From NCBI RefSeq assembly GCF_001953305.1, contig NZ_MTFE01000010.1, positions 2,513,716-2,577,715 on the forward strand: a stretch of DNA of 64,000 nt. Direction: 5' to 3'. The translations under genes were made by a program, and so were the position numbers. Positions 50,146 through 60,734 of the stretch are shown in pieces. This DNA is from Cnuella takakiae. GTDB taxonomy: Bacteria; Bacteroidota; Bacteroidia; Chitinophagales; Chitinophagaceae. Position 1 is the stretch's first letter. Each line of letters starts with the position of its first letter. The notes below the pieces were generated by a model, which was not told where the DNA came from, made no database searches, and worked only from the letters and a program-made list of their open reading frames with translations.

Positions 50146-51090
50146 ATGTCGCAAATTGTAACCCTTACTTTAAGTCCCGTCATAGATAAGAGCACCGCTG
50201 TACCTGCCCTGGCGCCCGAAAAAAAGCTGCGTTGCAGCGAACCGAAATTTGAACCGGGTGGAGGGGGCATCAATATAGCCCGGGCCATCCGCCAGCTGGG
50301 TGGCGATGCACTGGCCATTTACCCGGCAGGTGGTCATTCTGGAAAATACCTGGAATCTTTGCTTGACGCTGCCGGCATTACTTCAGTTGTGGTACCTACC
50401 GCAGCACCAACCCGCGAAAACCTGATCGTGGTGGAAGAGGCTACCAACAACCAGTACCGTTTTGGCATGCCCGGCGCTCCGCTCAGCCCGGCCGAACTGG
50501 AAGCCTGTATAGCGGCTGTTGAATCCGTTCCGGAAATGGAATACCTGGTAGCCAGCGGCAGCCTGCCTCCGGGTGTGCCTGATGATATTTTCGCCCGGCT
50601 TGCTGCAATTGCCAAAAAGAAAGGTGCCCGTTTCATTGCCGATACTTCGGGCGAGCCCCTGCGGGCAGCTGCCCGGGAAGGAGTGTTTCTGCTAAAGCCC
50701 AACCTTGCGGAATTAAGTTCCCTGGTTGGCCGCGAGGAAATTCACCTGGAACGGGTCGACGATGTGGCGCGGGAACTTATTGCCCAGGGCGGTTGCGAAC
50801 TGGTAGCTGTTTCACTGGGCCCCTCGGGCGCCGTGCTGGTGAACCCCGAATATGTATATATGGTGACGCCACCCCCGGTACGCAAACGCAGTACGGTTGG
50901 CGCCGGCGATAGCATGGTGGCCGGGCTGGTGCTGGCCCTTGCCGAAGGCAAATCCCTGTCCGAAGTTTTGTGCTTTGGCGTGGCTGCCGGCACCGCTGCC
51001 ACCATGAACCCCGGCACCGAACTTTGCCACCGCGCCGATGTGGACCGGCTCTTGCCAAAACTGCATGTGCAGCGTTTACGGGAACTTTAA
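50146..51090 (+). CDS. PfkB-type hexose-phosphate kinase (1-phosphofructokinase family)
   Basis: 314 residues of the ribokinase/PfkB fold: N-terminal TLSPVIDKS, substrate motif GGGGINIARAIRQLGGDA, C-terminal catalytic STVGAGDSMVAG with the base Asp. The family covers 1-phosphofructokinase, tagatose-6-phosphate kinase and Pfk-2; the phosphate acceptor is not determined. AAACTTCG ends three bases before the ATG and resembles the leaderless promoters with one mismatch. Confidence 0.9.
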   Translation: MSQIVTLTLSPVIDKSTAVPALAPEKKLRCSEPKFEPGGGGINIARAIRQLGGDALAIYPAGGHSGKYLESLLDAAGITSVVVPTAAPTRENLIVVEEATNNQYRFGMPGAPLSPAELEACIAAVESVPEMEYLVASGSLPPGVPDDIFARLAAIAKKKGARFIADTSGEPLRAAAREGVFLLKPNLAELSSLVGREEIHLERVDDVARELIAQGGCELVAVSLGPSGAVLVNPEYVYMVTPPPVRKRSTVGAGDSMVAGLVLALAEGKSLSEVLCFGVAAGTAATMNPGTELCHRADVDRLLPKLHVQRLREL

Positions 51091-51104
51091 AGGGGTAAAA
51101 GGAA

Positions 51105-51132
51105 AGCCCCCACTTACGCGGGGGCTCTTGTT
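51105..51132. terminator. hairpin between convergent pfkB and hppA
   Basis: AGCCCCC, 8-base loop, GGGGGCT; the downstream tracts are only moderately T-rich on both strands. Confidence 0.7.
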
Positions 51133-51152
51133 CTTCTCACAAAGCAGAATAT

Positions 51153-53411
51153 TTATTTATACATAACGGCGGTGCCGCTCGTTGCAACTGGGGTCTTTGT
51201 AGCAATAGACCGCTCCTGTTTTGTATTCGCTGCTTCGGCGCCGGAATTATTTTCACCCGCGTAAATACCGGCAAGGGTAGGGGCAATAACAAGGGACACG
51301 ATGGACATCAATTTGATCAGGATGTTCATGGAAGGACCTGATGTGTCTTTGAAGGGATCCCCAACGGTATCACCTGTCACCGAAGCCTTATGCGGATCGG
51401 AACCTTTGAAATATTTCTGGCCGTTAATATCTACGCCTTTTTCAAAGCTTTTTTTGGCGTTGTCCCAGGCACCACCGGCATTGTTCTGGAACATGCCCAT
51501 CAGCACACCGCTCACAGTGGCACCTGCCAGGAAGCCGCCCAGTGCTTCGGGGCCAAGCAAAAAGCCAATAATGATGGGAGAGATGATGGCAATGGCGCCG
51601 GGCAGCATCATCTTTTTGATGGAAGCTTCGGTGGAGATGGCCACGCATTTGTCGTACTCCGGGCGGCCCTTGCCTTCCATGATACCGGGAATTTCGCGGA
51701 ACTGCCGCCGCACTTCCTCTACCATCGCCATAGCCGCTTCACCTACGGCACGGATGGCCAGGGAAGAGAAAATAAAGGGAATCATACCCCCTACAAACAG
51801 GGAGGCCAGCACATCGGCTTTATAAATATTGATGCCGTCCATCTCCAGCCCATTGGCATTGATCACCCCAACATAGGCGGCAAAAAGCGCCAGTGCGGTA
51901 AGGGCTGCCGAGGCAATGGCAAAGCCTTTACCTGTAGCAGCGGTGGTATTACCAACGGCATCAAGGGTATCGGTTTTTTCCCGCACATCTTTAGGCAGTT
52001 CGCTCATTTCGGCAATGCCGCCGGCGTTGTCGGCAATGGGACCAAAAGCATCAATCGCCAGTTGCATGGCGGTCGTGGCCATCATACCCGCAGCAGCAAT
52101 GGCTACACCATATAAACCTGCCAACTCGTAAGAGCCCCAGATACCGGCAGCCAGTACCAGGATGGGGAGGAAGGTTGATTCCATACCCACAGCCAAACCA
52201 CCGATTACGTTGGTGGCATGTCCGGTACCCGACTGGCGTACAATGGACATCACAGGGCGTTTCCCCATTGCGGTATAAAACTCTGTAATGATACTCATGA
52301 GCGTACCCACAACAAGGCCAACTACGATGGCGCCAAAAACATCACCACGGGTAAACTCAAAACTGCGGAGGTACATATTGCCTTCGGGCAAAATGAAAAT
52401 ACAGAGCAGGTAAGAAGCAATGGCGGTGAGCACAATGGAACCCCAGTTGCCCAGGTTGAGCGCACGCTGCACCACCGAAGTGCTGATGCCCGCGCTATCG
52501 GAAATGCGCACAAAGAAGGTCCCGATGATGGAAAAAAGGATACCTACCCCTGCAATCAGCATGGGCAGCAGGATAGGGGCATAACCATTAAAAGTGTCGT
52601 TAAGTGCCGCACCATTGCTGTCTGTAACCTCGTGGCCCAGCACAATGGTAGCCAGCACGGTAGCTACATAAGAACCGAAAAGGTCGGCACCCATGCCTGC
52701 CACGTCACCCACGTTGTCGCCTACGTTGTCGGCAATGGTGGCGGGGTTGCGTGGGTCATCTTCCGGGATGCCGGCTTCTACCTTACCCACCAGGTCGGCG
52801 CCCACATCGGCAGCCTTGGTATATATGCCACCACCCACACGGGCAAAAAGCGCGATGCTTTCGGCACCCAGCGAAAACCCGGTGAGCACTTCAATGGCGC
52901 GGGTAACTTCTTTTGCCGTAGCCAGCGCGTCGGGTGCAAAAAATTTGATGAGTACGATAAAAAGTCCGCCCAGTCCAAGCACTGCCAGGCCGGCAACACC
53001 CATACCCATCACGGCACCGCCGGTAAAGGAAACCTGGAGGGCTTTGGAAAGGGATGTGCGGGCTGCCTGCGCCGTGCGTACATTGGCCTTGGTGGCTGCA
53101 CGCATACCAATATAACCGGCAAGTGCGCTAAAGAAAGCGCCGAGGATAAAGGCCACGGCAATGCTCCAGTGCGACTCTTCGCTGCGGCTACCCATAAAGC
53201 CAAGCAGCGCAGCCACGATGATTCCGAAATAGGTAAGGATGCGCCACTCGGCACGTAAAAAGGCCATGGCACCTTCGGCAATGTACTGCGCTATTTCGCG
53301 CATACGGTCGGTGCCCGCATCTTGTTTGCTTACCCAACTGAATTTCCAAAGGGTGTACAGCAGGCCCACAAGGCCCATTAAGGGAACGAGATACACGAGG
53401 TTAGAATTCAT
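51153..53411 (-). CDS. hppA: membrane-bound ion-pumping pyrophosphatase, K+-dependent signature
   Basis: Couples hydrolysis of pyrophosphate to H+ or Na+ export. 752 residues, about 16 membrane segments; catalytic loop [20 protein letters not shown] and [21 protein letters not shown]. The segment [15 protein letters not shown] has Ala and Gly where K+-independent enzymes have Lys and Thr, so this should be K+-dependent, a class that includes Na+ pumps, H+ pumps and dual pumps. The C-terminus carries an extra polar tail ([12 protein letters not shown]). A -7 element at 53547 gives a leader of about 130 bases. Confidence 0.95.
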   Translation of the reverse strand: MNSNLVYLVPLMGLVGLLYTLWKFSWVSKQDAGTDRMREIAQYIAEGAMAFLRAEWRILTYFGIIVAALLGFMGSRSEESHWSIAVAFILGAFFSALAGYIGMRAATKANVRTAQAARTSLSKALQVSFTGGAVMGMGVAGLAVLGLGGLFIVLIKFFAPDALATAKEVTRAIEVLTGFSLGAESIALFARVGGGIYTKAADVGADLVGKVEAGIPEDDPRNPATIADNVGDNVGDVAGMGADLFGSYVATVLATIVLGHEVTDSNGAALNDTFNGYAPILLPMLIAGVGILFSIIGTFFVRISDSAGISTSVVQRALNLGNWGSIVLTAIASYLLCIFILPEGNMYLRSFEFTRGDVFGAIVVGLVVGTLMSIITEFYTAMGKRPVMSIVRQSGTGHATNVIGGLAVGMESTFLPILVLAAGIWGSYELAGLYGVAIAAAGMMATTAMQLAIDAFGPIADNAGGIAEMSELPKDVREKTDTLDAVGNTTAATGKGFAIASAALTALALFAAYVGVINANGLEMDGINIYKADVLASLFVGGMIPFIFSSLAIRAVGEAAMAMVEEVRRQFREIPGIMEGKGRPEYDKCVAISTEASIKKMMLPGAIAIISPIIIGFLLGPEALGGFLAGATVSGVLMGMFQNNAGGAWDNAKKSFEKGVDINGQKYFKGSDPHKASVTGDTVGDPFKDTSGPSMNILIKLMSIVSLVIAPTLAGIYAGENNSGAEAANTKQERSIATKTPVATSGTAVMYK

Positions 53412-54657
<1,246 letters not shown>

Positions 54658-54726
54658 ATAAAGGGAATCCATTTTGTTTTATACAAATGCAAAACGGATC
54701 CACATATAATTATACAATCGCCCTAT

Positions 54727-54752
54727 GCCGCTCTGCAAAGAGCGGCTTTTTT
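54727..54752 (+). terminator. GCAA-tetraloop terminator after DUF3050
   Basis: GCCGCTCT, GCAA, AGAGCGGC then T6: eight perfect pairs with a stable tetraloop. Confidence 0.92.
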
Positions 54753-54842
54753 ATTGTCCAGCTTTTATTTACGAAAATTTAAAACAGGTTTTTTATAGTG
54801 CTAATGGCACAAGGGCACGCTATTGGTTAAAAGAATACTGCT

Positions 54843-55286
54843 ATGGAAAACAATACGCACCCCAACTATTCCGGCGAGCAGTTAAACAACGGTACCTCTA
54901 AGCAACAGGTAATACCGGTGGTAGAAGAGTTTGCTACCATTCACCAGGAAATAGTTGAAACAGGTAAGGTTTCGATCCGTAAAACAGTAAGTGAAGAGCA
55001 GGCTCTTGTGAACCTGCCCATCACCAACGAGTATTATGACATTGAACGCGTAACCGTCAACGAAACGCGGGATACGCCACCACCTTCGGTGCGTTATGAA
55101 GGCGATACCATGATCATCCCGGTAACAAAGGAAATTACGGTAATCCAGAAACGGTATGAAGTAGTGGAAGAACTGCGCATTACCCGCAAGCTTACCGAAA
55201 CACCCGTGATGCAGGAGATCACCCTGCGCAAAGAGCAGGTACATGTAGAACGGCACAGGGGCGATGAAGCTCCGGAGCGTTTCTAA
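54843..55286 (+). CDS. DUF2382 (YsnF/AvaK) domain stress protein
   Basis: 147 residues, soluble. The DUF2382 domain (about 20-140) contains repeated IPVVEEFATIHQEIVETGKV-type and KRYEVVEELRITRKLTETP segments and VHVERHRGDE near the end. This domain occurs in general-stress proteins such as YsnF. Together with the next gene it makes a pair of DUF2382 proteins 102 bases apart. Confidence 0.88.
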   Translation: MENNTHPNYSGEQLNNGTSKQQVIPVVEEFATIHQEIVETGKVSIRKTVSEEQALVNLPITNEYYDIERVTVNETRDTPPPSVRYEGDTMIIPVTKEITVIQKRYEVVEELRITRKLTETPVMQEITLRKEQVHVERHRGDEAPERF

Positions 55287-55378
55287 ATGCTATTCTCTTA
55301 TACCTATGCAACCACTGCAGTAGCATGGCAACATGCTGCCTTTTCCCAACTTCTTTTATTCACTTAACCATACGAAAA

Positions 55379-55384
55379 GGAGGC
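55379..55384 (+). promoter_or_regulatory. Shine-Dalgarno-like AGGAGG before a stress gene
   Basis: AGGAGG lies four bases before CTATTATGG, giving 5-6 bases to the ATG at 55389. Most genes in the window lack such a site. Confidence 0.5.
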
Positions 55385-55388
55385 TATT

Positions 55389-56306
55389 ATGGCACAAACA
55401 GTAATTGGATTCTTTGATTCCTACAGCGAAGCGCAAAACGCAGTAGAGCAATTGGCAATGGCTGGTATCAGCCGCGACCGCATCGATATTTCATCAGGTC
55501 GCAGTGGCTCCGGCAATGTATCGTACAGCGGCAGCAGCGATAGCAGCGATCGCCATGATGATCACGAAAGCGGTGTAACCCGTTTCTTTAAAAACCTGTT
55601 TGGTGACGACGACAACGACAATGTGAGCCGCTACAGCAGTGTTGGCCACAACAGCGATGCCATTGTAACCGTACACGCCCAAAGCGACACAGAAGCCAGC
55701 CGCGCAGCTGACCTGTTGGACAGCTACGGAGCCGTAGACGTGGATGAGCGCGCAGCAAGCTATGGGCTTACTTCCGGTACCCGCAGCACCGACAGCGACC
55801 GTTTCACCGACACCGATGAGCGTAGCACTTCTATTCCCATCATCCGCGAAGACCTGGAAGTAGGTAAGCGCGAAGTAGAACGTGGTGGTGTAAGGGTACG
55901 CAGCCGCATTGTAGAGCGCCCTGTAGAAGAACATGTACGCCTGCGCGAAGAGCATGTACGTGTAGAGCGCAACCCTGTTGACCGTCCCCTGCGTGAAGGT
56001 GAACTGGGCGCATTCCGCGAAGGTGAGATTGAACTGACCGAAAGGGCAGAAGTTCCCGTGGTAAACAAAGAAGCCCGCGTGGTAGAGGAAATTCGCCTCA
56101 ATAAAGAAGTTACTGAGCGCGAGGAAACCATCCGTGATACCGTACGCAGCACCGATGTTGACATTGATGAAACCGGCCGCCGAAGCGATGTGGGCCTCGC
56201 CGGCTCCACTGGTACCACCGGCAGCGATCTCGGTACTACCGATTACCGCGATACGGACAATGACCTTCGCGACAACCTGCGCAATAATGATAACCGCTCT
56301 TTGTAA
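55389..56306 (+). CDS. general stress protein: YflT-like N-terminus plus DUF2382
   Basis: 305 residues. N-terminal alpha/beta module (about 1-125; TVIGFFDSYSEAQNAVEQLA) of heat-induced stress protein YflT type, interrupted by a Ser/Asp-rich loop; a Ser/Thr/Asp linker; the DUF2382 domain (about 150-250; IPIIREDLEVGKREVERGGV, EEHVRVERNPVDRPLREGE); and a low-complexity Asp/Thr/Asn tail. Acidic and repetitive, typical of stress-induced soluble proteins. Upstream AGGAGG at 55379-55384 is, unusually for this genome, a perfect Shine-Dalgarno sequence. Confidence 0.9.
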   Translation: MAQTVIGFFDSYSEAQNAVEQLAMAGISRDRIDISSGRSGSGNVSYSGSSDSSDRHDDHESGVTRFFKNLFGDDDNDNVSRYSSVGHNSDAIVTVHAQSDTEASRAADLLDSYGAVDVDERAASYGLTSGTRSTDSDRFTDTDERSTSIPIIREDLEVGKREVERGGVRVRSRIVERPVEEHVRLREEHVRVERNPVDRPLREGELGAFREGEIELTERAEVPVVNKEARVVEEIRLNKEVTEREETIRDTVRSTDVDIDETGRRSDVGLAGSTGTTGSDLGTTDYRDTDNDLRDNLRNNDNRSL

Positions 56307-56347
56307 AACTATTCCGGTTTTACAGTGCAGCAGATCATATTACCATC

Positions 56348-56371
56348 AAGGGCCTTTATAGGCCCTTTTTG
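56348..56371 (+). terminator. terminator after the second DUF2382 gene
   Basis: AAGGGCC, TTTATA loop, GGCCCTT then T-run. Confidence 0.88.
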
Positions 56372-56393
56372 TTTTACAAACAGTTTTGCTTGC

Positions 56394-57098
56394 TTACAAC
56401 AATTTATCGGGGCGGGGAATGAGGTTGAGAAAAGCGCCCTGTTGCTTTTTGTATTTACGCTTATCCAGTTTATAGAGGTAAGCGCCCTTCTTGGACCCTG
56501 ATTTATCTTTCGCTGTTTGCTTGATCAGCAAACCCGTACTAATAAGTTTGCGGGTAAAATTGCGGTTGTCGAAAACGGTATCGTAAACCGCTTCGTACAG
56601 GGCCTGCAGTTGCGGGATGGTAAACCTTTCGGGCAGCAATTCAAACAGCAGGGGATGCAGGGCTGCCTTATACCTTAACTGGTGCAGGGCTTGCCGCACC
56701 ATATCATCATGATCAAAAACAAGGCGGGGCTTTTTATCCAGCAAAAACCATTTGGCTTCGTAGTCTTCAGTTACCTGGTGCTCGTACTTATTGATATCGA
56801 TCAGGGCAAAATAGGACATGGATATAACCCTTTCGGCAGGGTCCCGGTCAGGTTCGCAAAATACTTTCGATTGTTCCAGGTAAACGCCTTCAAGGCCGGT
56901 GAGCGTTTTCAATACCCTGTTGGCTGCATCGGGCAGCGATTCGCCTTTTTTTAAAAAGCCGCCCATCAGGCTCCATCGGCCCTGCTCGGGATCAAAATTT
57001 CTTTTTATGAGTAAAATGTTAAGGTCTTTGCCATCAAAGCCAAAGACAATGCAATCCACGGCAAGGAGTACGGGTTGTTGGAGCAGGTATGCGGTCAT
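56394..57098 (-). CDS. NrtR-type transcriptional regulator with degenerate Nudix domain
   Basis: 234 residues from the ATG at 57098 (TAYLLQQPVLLAVDCIVFGF follows). The Nudix fold occupies about 5-140, but the box GGFLKKGESLPDAAN-RVLKT lacks the REUxEE catalytic residues, so it is a ligand sensor rather than a hydrolase. A winged helix follows (about 150-225; FTIPQLQALYEAVYDTVFDN and TRKLISTGLLIK). In Bacteroidota this family includes sugar regulators such as AraR. Divergent from susC, it is the natural candidate regulator of that locus. Confidence 0.85.
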   Translation of the reverse strand: MTAYLLQQPVLLAVDCIVFGFDGKDLNILLIKRNFDPEQGRWSLMGGFLKKGESLPDAANRVLKTLTGLEGVYLEQSKVFCEPDRDPAERVISMSYFALIDINKYEHQVTEDYEAKWFLLDKKPRLVFDHDDMVRQALHQLRYKAALHPLLFELLPERFTIPQLQALYEAVYDTVFDNRNFTRKLISTGLLIKQTAKDKSGSKKGAYLYKLDKRKYKKQQGAFLNLIPRPDKLL

Positions 57099-57444
57099 AT
57101 GTGCAATCGTTTTCGCAGTGGCGAACCATTTGGTAAATTTTGCCACTGTCAATGTATAACCGTGAAGAAAGCATTTTTTGGTTTAATAAAGAAAAACAGC
57201 AAAAAGCATGGGTGGTGAAACTTGCATTGAACCGGAAAACCTTTACCATGGCGGTTTAAGCATGTATCCTGTCGGTTGCCCTTGGCGCACAATTGCTTTT
57301 TAGGTTCTGTTGTAAAAAAAGGACGTATTAAAACTTATAGGAATAATTGCGGAAAGTAGAACAAAATGTATCAATTGTGGATAAGTAAAACTGCTTATGA
57401 AATGTAGTTCATACGTTTAAAAAAAATGCTATTTTGGTTTTCGT

Positions 57445-57461
57445 TAACGGATCTCCCGTTA
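57445..57461. promoter_or_regulatory. candidate operator TAACGG-N5-CCGTTA upstream of susC
   Basis: Perfect 6-bp dyad placed about 10 bases downstream of TATTTTGG, a near -7 match, and 26 bases before the susC ATG; repressor binding here would block transcription. Rest of the gap 57099-57444 shows no gene. Confidence 0.4.
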
Positions 57462-57486
57462 GCATTCATTTAAACGATCTACTGCC

Positions 57487-60400
57487 ATGATTAATTGCTT
57501 TACCCGAAGCAAGGAGGGGCGCAACGCCCCCAATGGCCTGGGCCATTTTTACAGAACCCCCAGGCTGTTTTTAGTCCTTCTTTTGATGTTATCTGCTTTG
57601 GTGCCCTGGGCGCAAAACCGCACGGTTACAGGTAGGGTGACGGCCGCTGATGGCACTACACCGCTTTCCGGCGTTTCGGTTCAGGTAAAAGGTGGGGCCA
57701 CTGGCACCCAAACCAATGAAGCCGGTAACTACACGCTGCAAGTGCCGGCCAATGCAACCCTTGTGTTCAGCTATGTAGGTAACGAAACCCAAGAAGTTGC
57801 AGTGGGCAACCGCTCCGCTGTGAATTTTCAGTTTAAGTCTACCAATCAGGAAATGCAACAGGTAGTGGTTGTGGGTTACGGCCGGCAAAAGAAGGCCACC
57901 GTTACCGGCTCGGTTGCGGCCGTGCAGGGTACGGAGCTGGACAAGTCGCCAACCGTTAACCTGTCCAACTCACTGGCAGGCCGTCTGCCGGGTATCACTG
58001 CCATTCAAGGCAGCGGTGAGCCAGGATATGATGGTTCTACCATTCGTATTCGCGGTACCAACTCTTTTGGTAACAGCTCACCACTTGTAGTTATTGATGG
58101 TGTGCCTGACCGGGCCGGTGGTTTGGATCGTCTGAACCCTGCCGACATCGAGAGTATGTCGATTCTGAAAGATGCTGCGGCCGCCATTTATGGTGCCCGT
58201 GCAGCAAACGGTGTCATCCTGATTACTACCAAACAGGGAAAAATCGGTAAGCCTGTAGTTTCCTATGACTATAACTATGGTCTACTGCAGCCAACCGTTG
58301 TTCCGGAAATGGCCAACGCTGCTCAATATGCCGAATTGATGAATGAGCAAACGATGTTTCAAAATGTACCTTTTGCCCAATGGGGTGCCGCTTGGCCTGC
58401 TATCAAGCAACAAGGTTTTTATGTTCGTTCTGACAACAACCAAAGAGTAAATGCCATTTATTCTCCACAGGACGTACAAAAATTTGCAGATGGTTCCAGC
58501 CCACTGACCCATCCCAATACCAATTGGTACAACAGTGTGTTTAAGAAATGGACGAACCAGCAAACACACAGCCTGCAAGTAAGCGGGGGTACAGAAGCGT
58601 TGCGGGTTTTGGCTTCCATTGGTTATCAAAACCAAGATGCTTACTACAAAAACTCAGCTACCAAGTACAGCCAATACGATGCCCGCATCAATATAGATGC
58701 AAAGATTAACAAGTACATCAACACAACCATTGGTGCTTTGTACCGCCAGGAAGTCCGCGATTTTCCAACGGTAGGTGCCGGCGATATTTTTAGGATGTTG
58801 GTACGTGGCAAACCTACAGAAATGGCTGTATGGCCAAACGGTCTTCCTGGACCGGACATTGAGAACGGACAAAACCCTGTTGTGGTAACTACCGGTGCCA
58901 CTGGCTATGATAAGGACAGGCGCAATTATCTGCAAGCAAACGGGCAGATGGTGATCAGCAACCCCTGGGTAAGTGGGCTGAAGCTAACACTGCAAGCAGC
59001 AGCAGATAAATATATGCGCAATACCAAACGTTTTGCTACCCCATGGGCACTGTACACCTGGGATAAAACTACTTTTGAGGCGGATGGTGTAACGCCAAAG
59101 CTCACAAGAACAATCCGTTCAACCTTTACTGACCCTCAATTGAACATGGGGAATGAGGATGCATTGAAACTTACGCTGACAGGCTTATTAAACTATGACC
59201 GCACCTTCGGTGACCATACCGTAGGATTACTGGCTGGTATTCAAAAAGAGCAAAATGATGGTGAAAGCTTTTCTGCTTTCAGACGAGATTTCATTTCGGC
59301 TGCACTGGATCAGTTGAGTGTTGGTGGACAACAGCGGCAGAATGTCGGAAGCGGTGGTTTTGCTGAAGCCCGCCTTAGTTATTTCGGCCGGGCTGCTTAC
59401 AACTACCAGGAGAAATATCTTGCAGAATTCTTATGGCGTTATGACGGTTCCTACTTCTTCCCAGAGAAGGATCGTTTCGGATTCTTTCCTGGCGTGCTGG
59501 CAGGCTGGACCATTTCAAAAGAAAAATTCTTTGAGCCTGTAAAGTTTGTCAACAACCTGAAGATTAGAGGTTCTTATGGCCAGATGGGTAATGACCGTGT
59601 GGACTTGCCTGCATTTGGATTTTTGTCTACTTACTCACTTTCCGGTACACAGGTAATCAATGGTCAACTGCAGCGTACACTTACCGAGGCCCGTGTGCCT
59701 AACCTGAATTTTACATGGGAAGTTGCTACTAACGCCAATATCGGTTTGGAAGGTACCCTGTTCAACAATCGTGTTTTCTTTGAGGCAGATGTATTTCGCA
59801 ACAAGCGTGATCAAATGTTGATTACTAATTCCGCAACTATTCCAAACAGTGCAGGTATTGCTTCCCTTCCTCCTGTAAATGAAGGGGAAATGGTAAATAG
59901 GGGATGGGAGTTCCGATTGGGTTACAATGGTAAACGCGGTCGCGATTTCACCTATACGGTATCAGTGAACGGAGGCTACTCTAAAAACGAGGTGCTGAAA
60001 TGGAATGATATTGCCAGCGCACCTGAGTATCAAAAAACTGTAGGCCGTCCTGTTGGTACCAATGGTGCTGCGTATTTAGTTTTTGAGTCTGATGGCATTT
60101 TTGTGGATGAAAAAGATATCGCAGCAAACAAACTCGATTATACGGCTTTTGAACGGGAACTGCGACCCGGCGATATGAAATTTAAGGATATCAACGGCGA
60201 TAATAAGATTGATAACTTCGATCAGGTACGTCTTGACCAAACCCGTGATCCACGCTTTACCGGTGGCCTCAGTATTAATATGAGTTATAAAAGCTTCGAC
60301 CTGTCCATGCTGTTTCAGGGTGCAACAGGCGGCCTGCAAAGGTTGAACTTTAACGAGACCGGTGAGTTTGGCAACTGGCTTACCTATGGTTACAACAACC

Positions 60401-60723
60401 GTTGGTCTGTTGATAATCCAAGCAGCGAACATCCTCGTTTGGTGAGCCGTAATAACCGTTACTATGCCGGCAGCCAGGGCAACAATACTTATTGGTTGCG
60501 CAGCAACAGGTATTTGCGTTTCAAAAACTTTGAACTGGGTTACAACCTTGCTCCCAGCATCGGCGACAGGTTGGGTATCAGCCGCTTGCGCTTATATGTA
60601 AGTGGGTTGAACATTGCTACTTGGGATAAGTTGGGCATTTGGGATCCGGAGGCAACAGCAGAAAACGGGTATGCTTATCCTCAGTCCCGTATTATTTCAT
60701 TTGGTGCCCGTGTTACCTTCTAA
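57487..60723 (+). CDS. SusC/RagA-family TonB-dependent transporter
   Basis: Outer-membrane importer of oligosaccharides or other polymers, 1078 residues. Signal peptide around 28-45 (LVLLLMLSALVPWAQ) after a polar N-terminal extension; CarboxypepD_reg-like domain (about 48-125; VTGRVTAADGTTPLSGVSVQ); plug domain with VVVVGYGRQKKATVTGSV and the SusC signature NPADIESMSILKDAAAAIYG; 22-strand barrel ending FGARVTF. Works with the SusD gene 11 bases downstream. Substrate not predicted. Confidence 0.96.
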   Translation: MINCFTRSKEGRNAPNGLGHFYRTPRLFLVLLLMLSALVPWAQNRTVTGRVTAADGTTPLSGVSVQVKGGATGTQTNEAGNYTLQVPANATLVFSYVGNETQEVAVGNRSAVNFQFKSTNQEMQQVVVVGYGRQKKATVTGSVAAVQGTELDKSPTVNLSNSLAGRLPGITAIQGSGEPGYDGSTIRIRGTNSFGNSSPLVVIDGVPDRAGGLDRLNPADIESMSILKDAAAAIYGARAANGVILITTKQGKIGKPVVSYDYNYGLLQPTVVPEMANAAQYAELMNEQTMFQNVPFAQWGAAWPAIKQQGFYVRSDNNQRVNAIYSPQDVQKFADGSSPLTHPNTNWYNSVFKKWTNQQTHSLQVSGGTEALRVLASIGYQNQDAYYKNSATKYSQYDARINIDAKINKYINTTIGALYRQEVRDFPTVGAGDIFRMLVRGKPTEMAVWPNGLPGPDIENGQNPVVVTTGATGYDKDRRNYLQANGQMVISNPWVSGLKLTLQAAADKYMRNTKRFATPWALYTWDKTTFEADGVTPKLTRTIRSTFTDPQLNMGNEDALKLTLTGLLNYDRTFGDHTVGLLAGIQKEQNDGESFSAFRRDFISAALDQLSVGGQQRQNVGSGGFAEARLSYFGRAAYNYQEKYLAEFLWRYDGSYFFPEKDRFGFFPGVLAGWTISKEKFFEPVKFVNNLKIRGSYGQMGNDRVDLPAFGFLSTYSLSGTQVINGQLQRTLTEARVPNLNFTWEVATNANIGLEGTLFNNRVFFEADVFRNKRDQMLITNSATIPNSAGIASLPPVNEGEMVNRGWEFRLGYNGKRGRDFTYTVSVNGGYSKNEVLKWNDIASAPEYQKTVGRPVGTNGAAYLVFESDGIFVDEKDIAANKLDYTAFERELRPGDMKFKDINGDNKIDNFDQVRLDQTRDPRFTGGLSINMSYKSFDLSMLFQGATGGLQRLNFNETGEFGNWLTYGYNNRWSVDNPSSEHPRLVSRNNRYYAGSQGNNTYWLRSNRYLRFKNFELGYNLAPSIGDRLGISRLRLYVSGLNIATWDKLGIWDPEATAENGYAYPQSRIISFGARVTF

Positions 60724-60734
60724 TTCCTACAATC

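Noticed and set aside
52218-53258. 346-codon open frame antisense to hppA
   Set aside because: Histidine-, glycine- and lysine-rich shadow of a strongly biased membrane protein gene.
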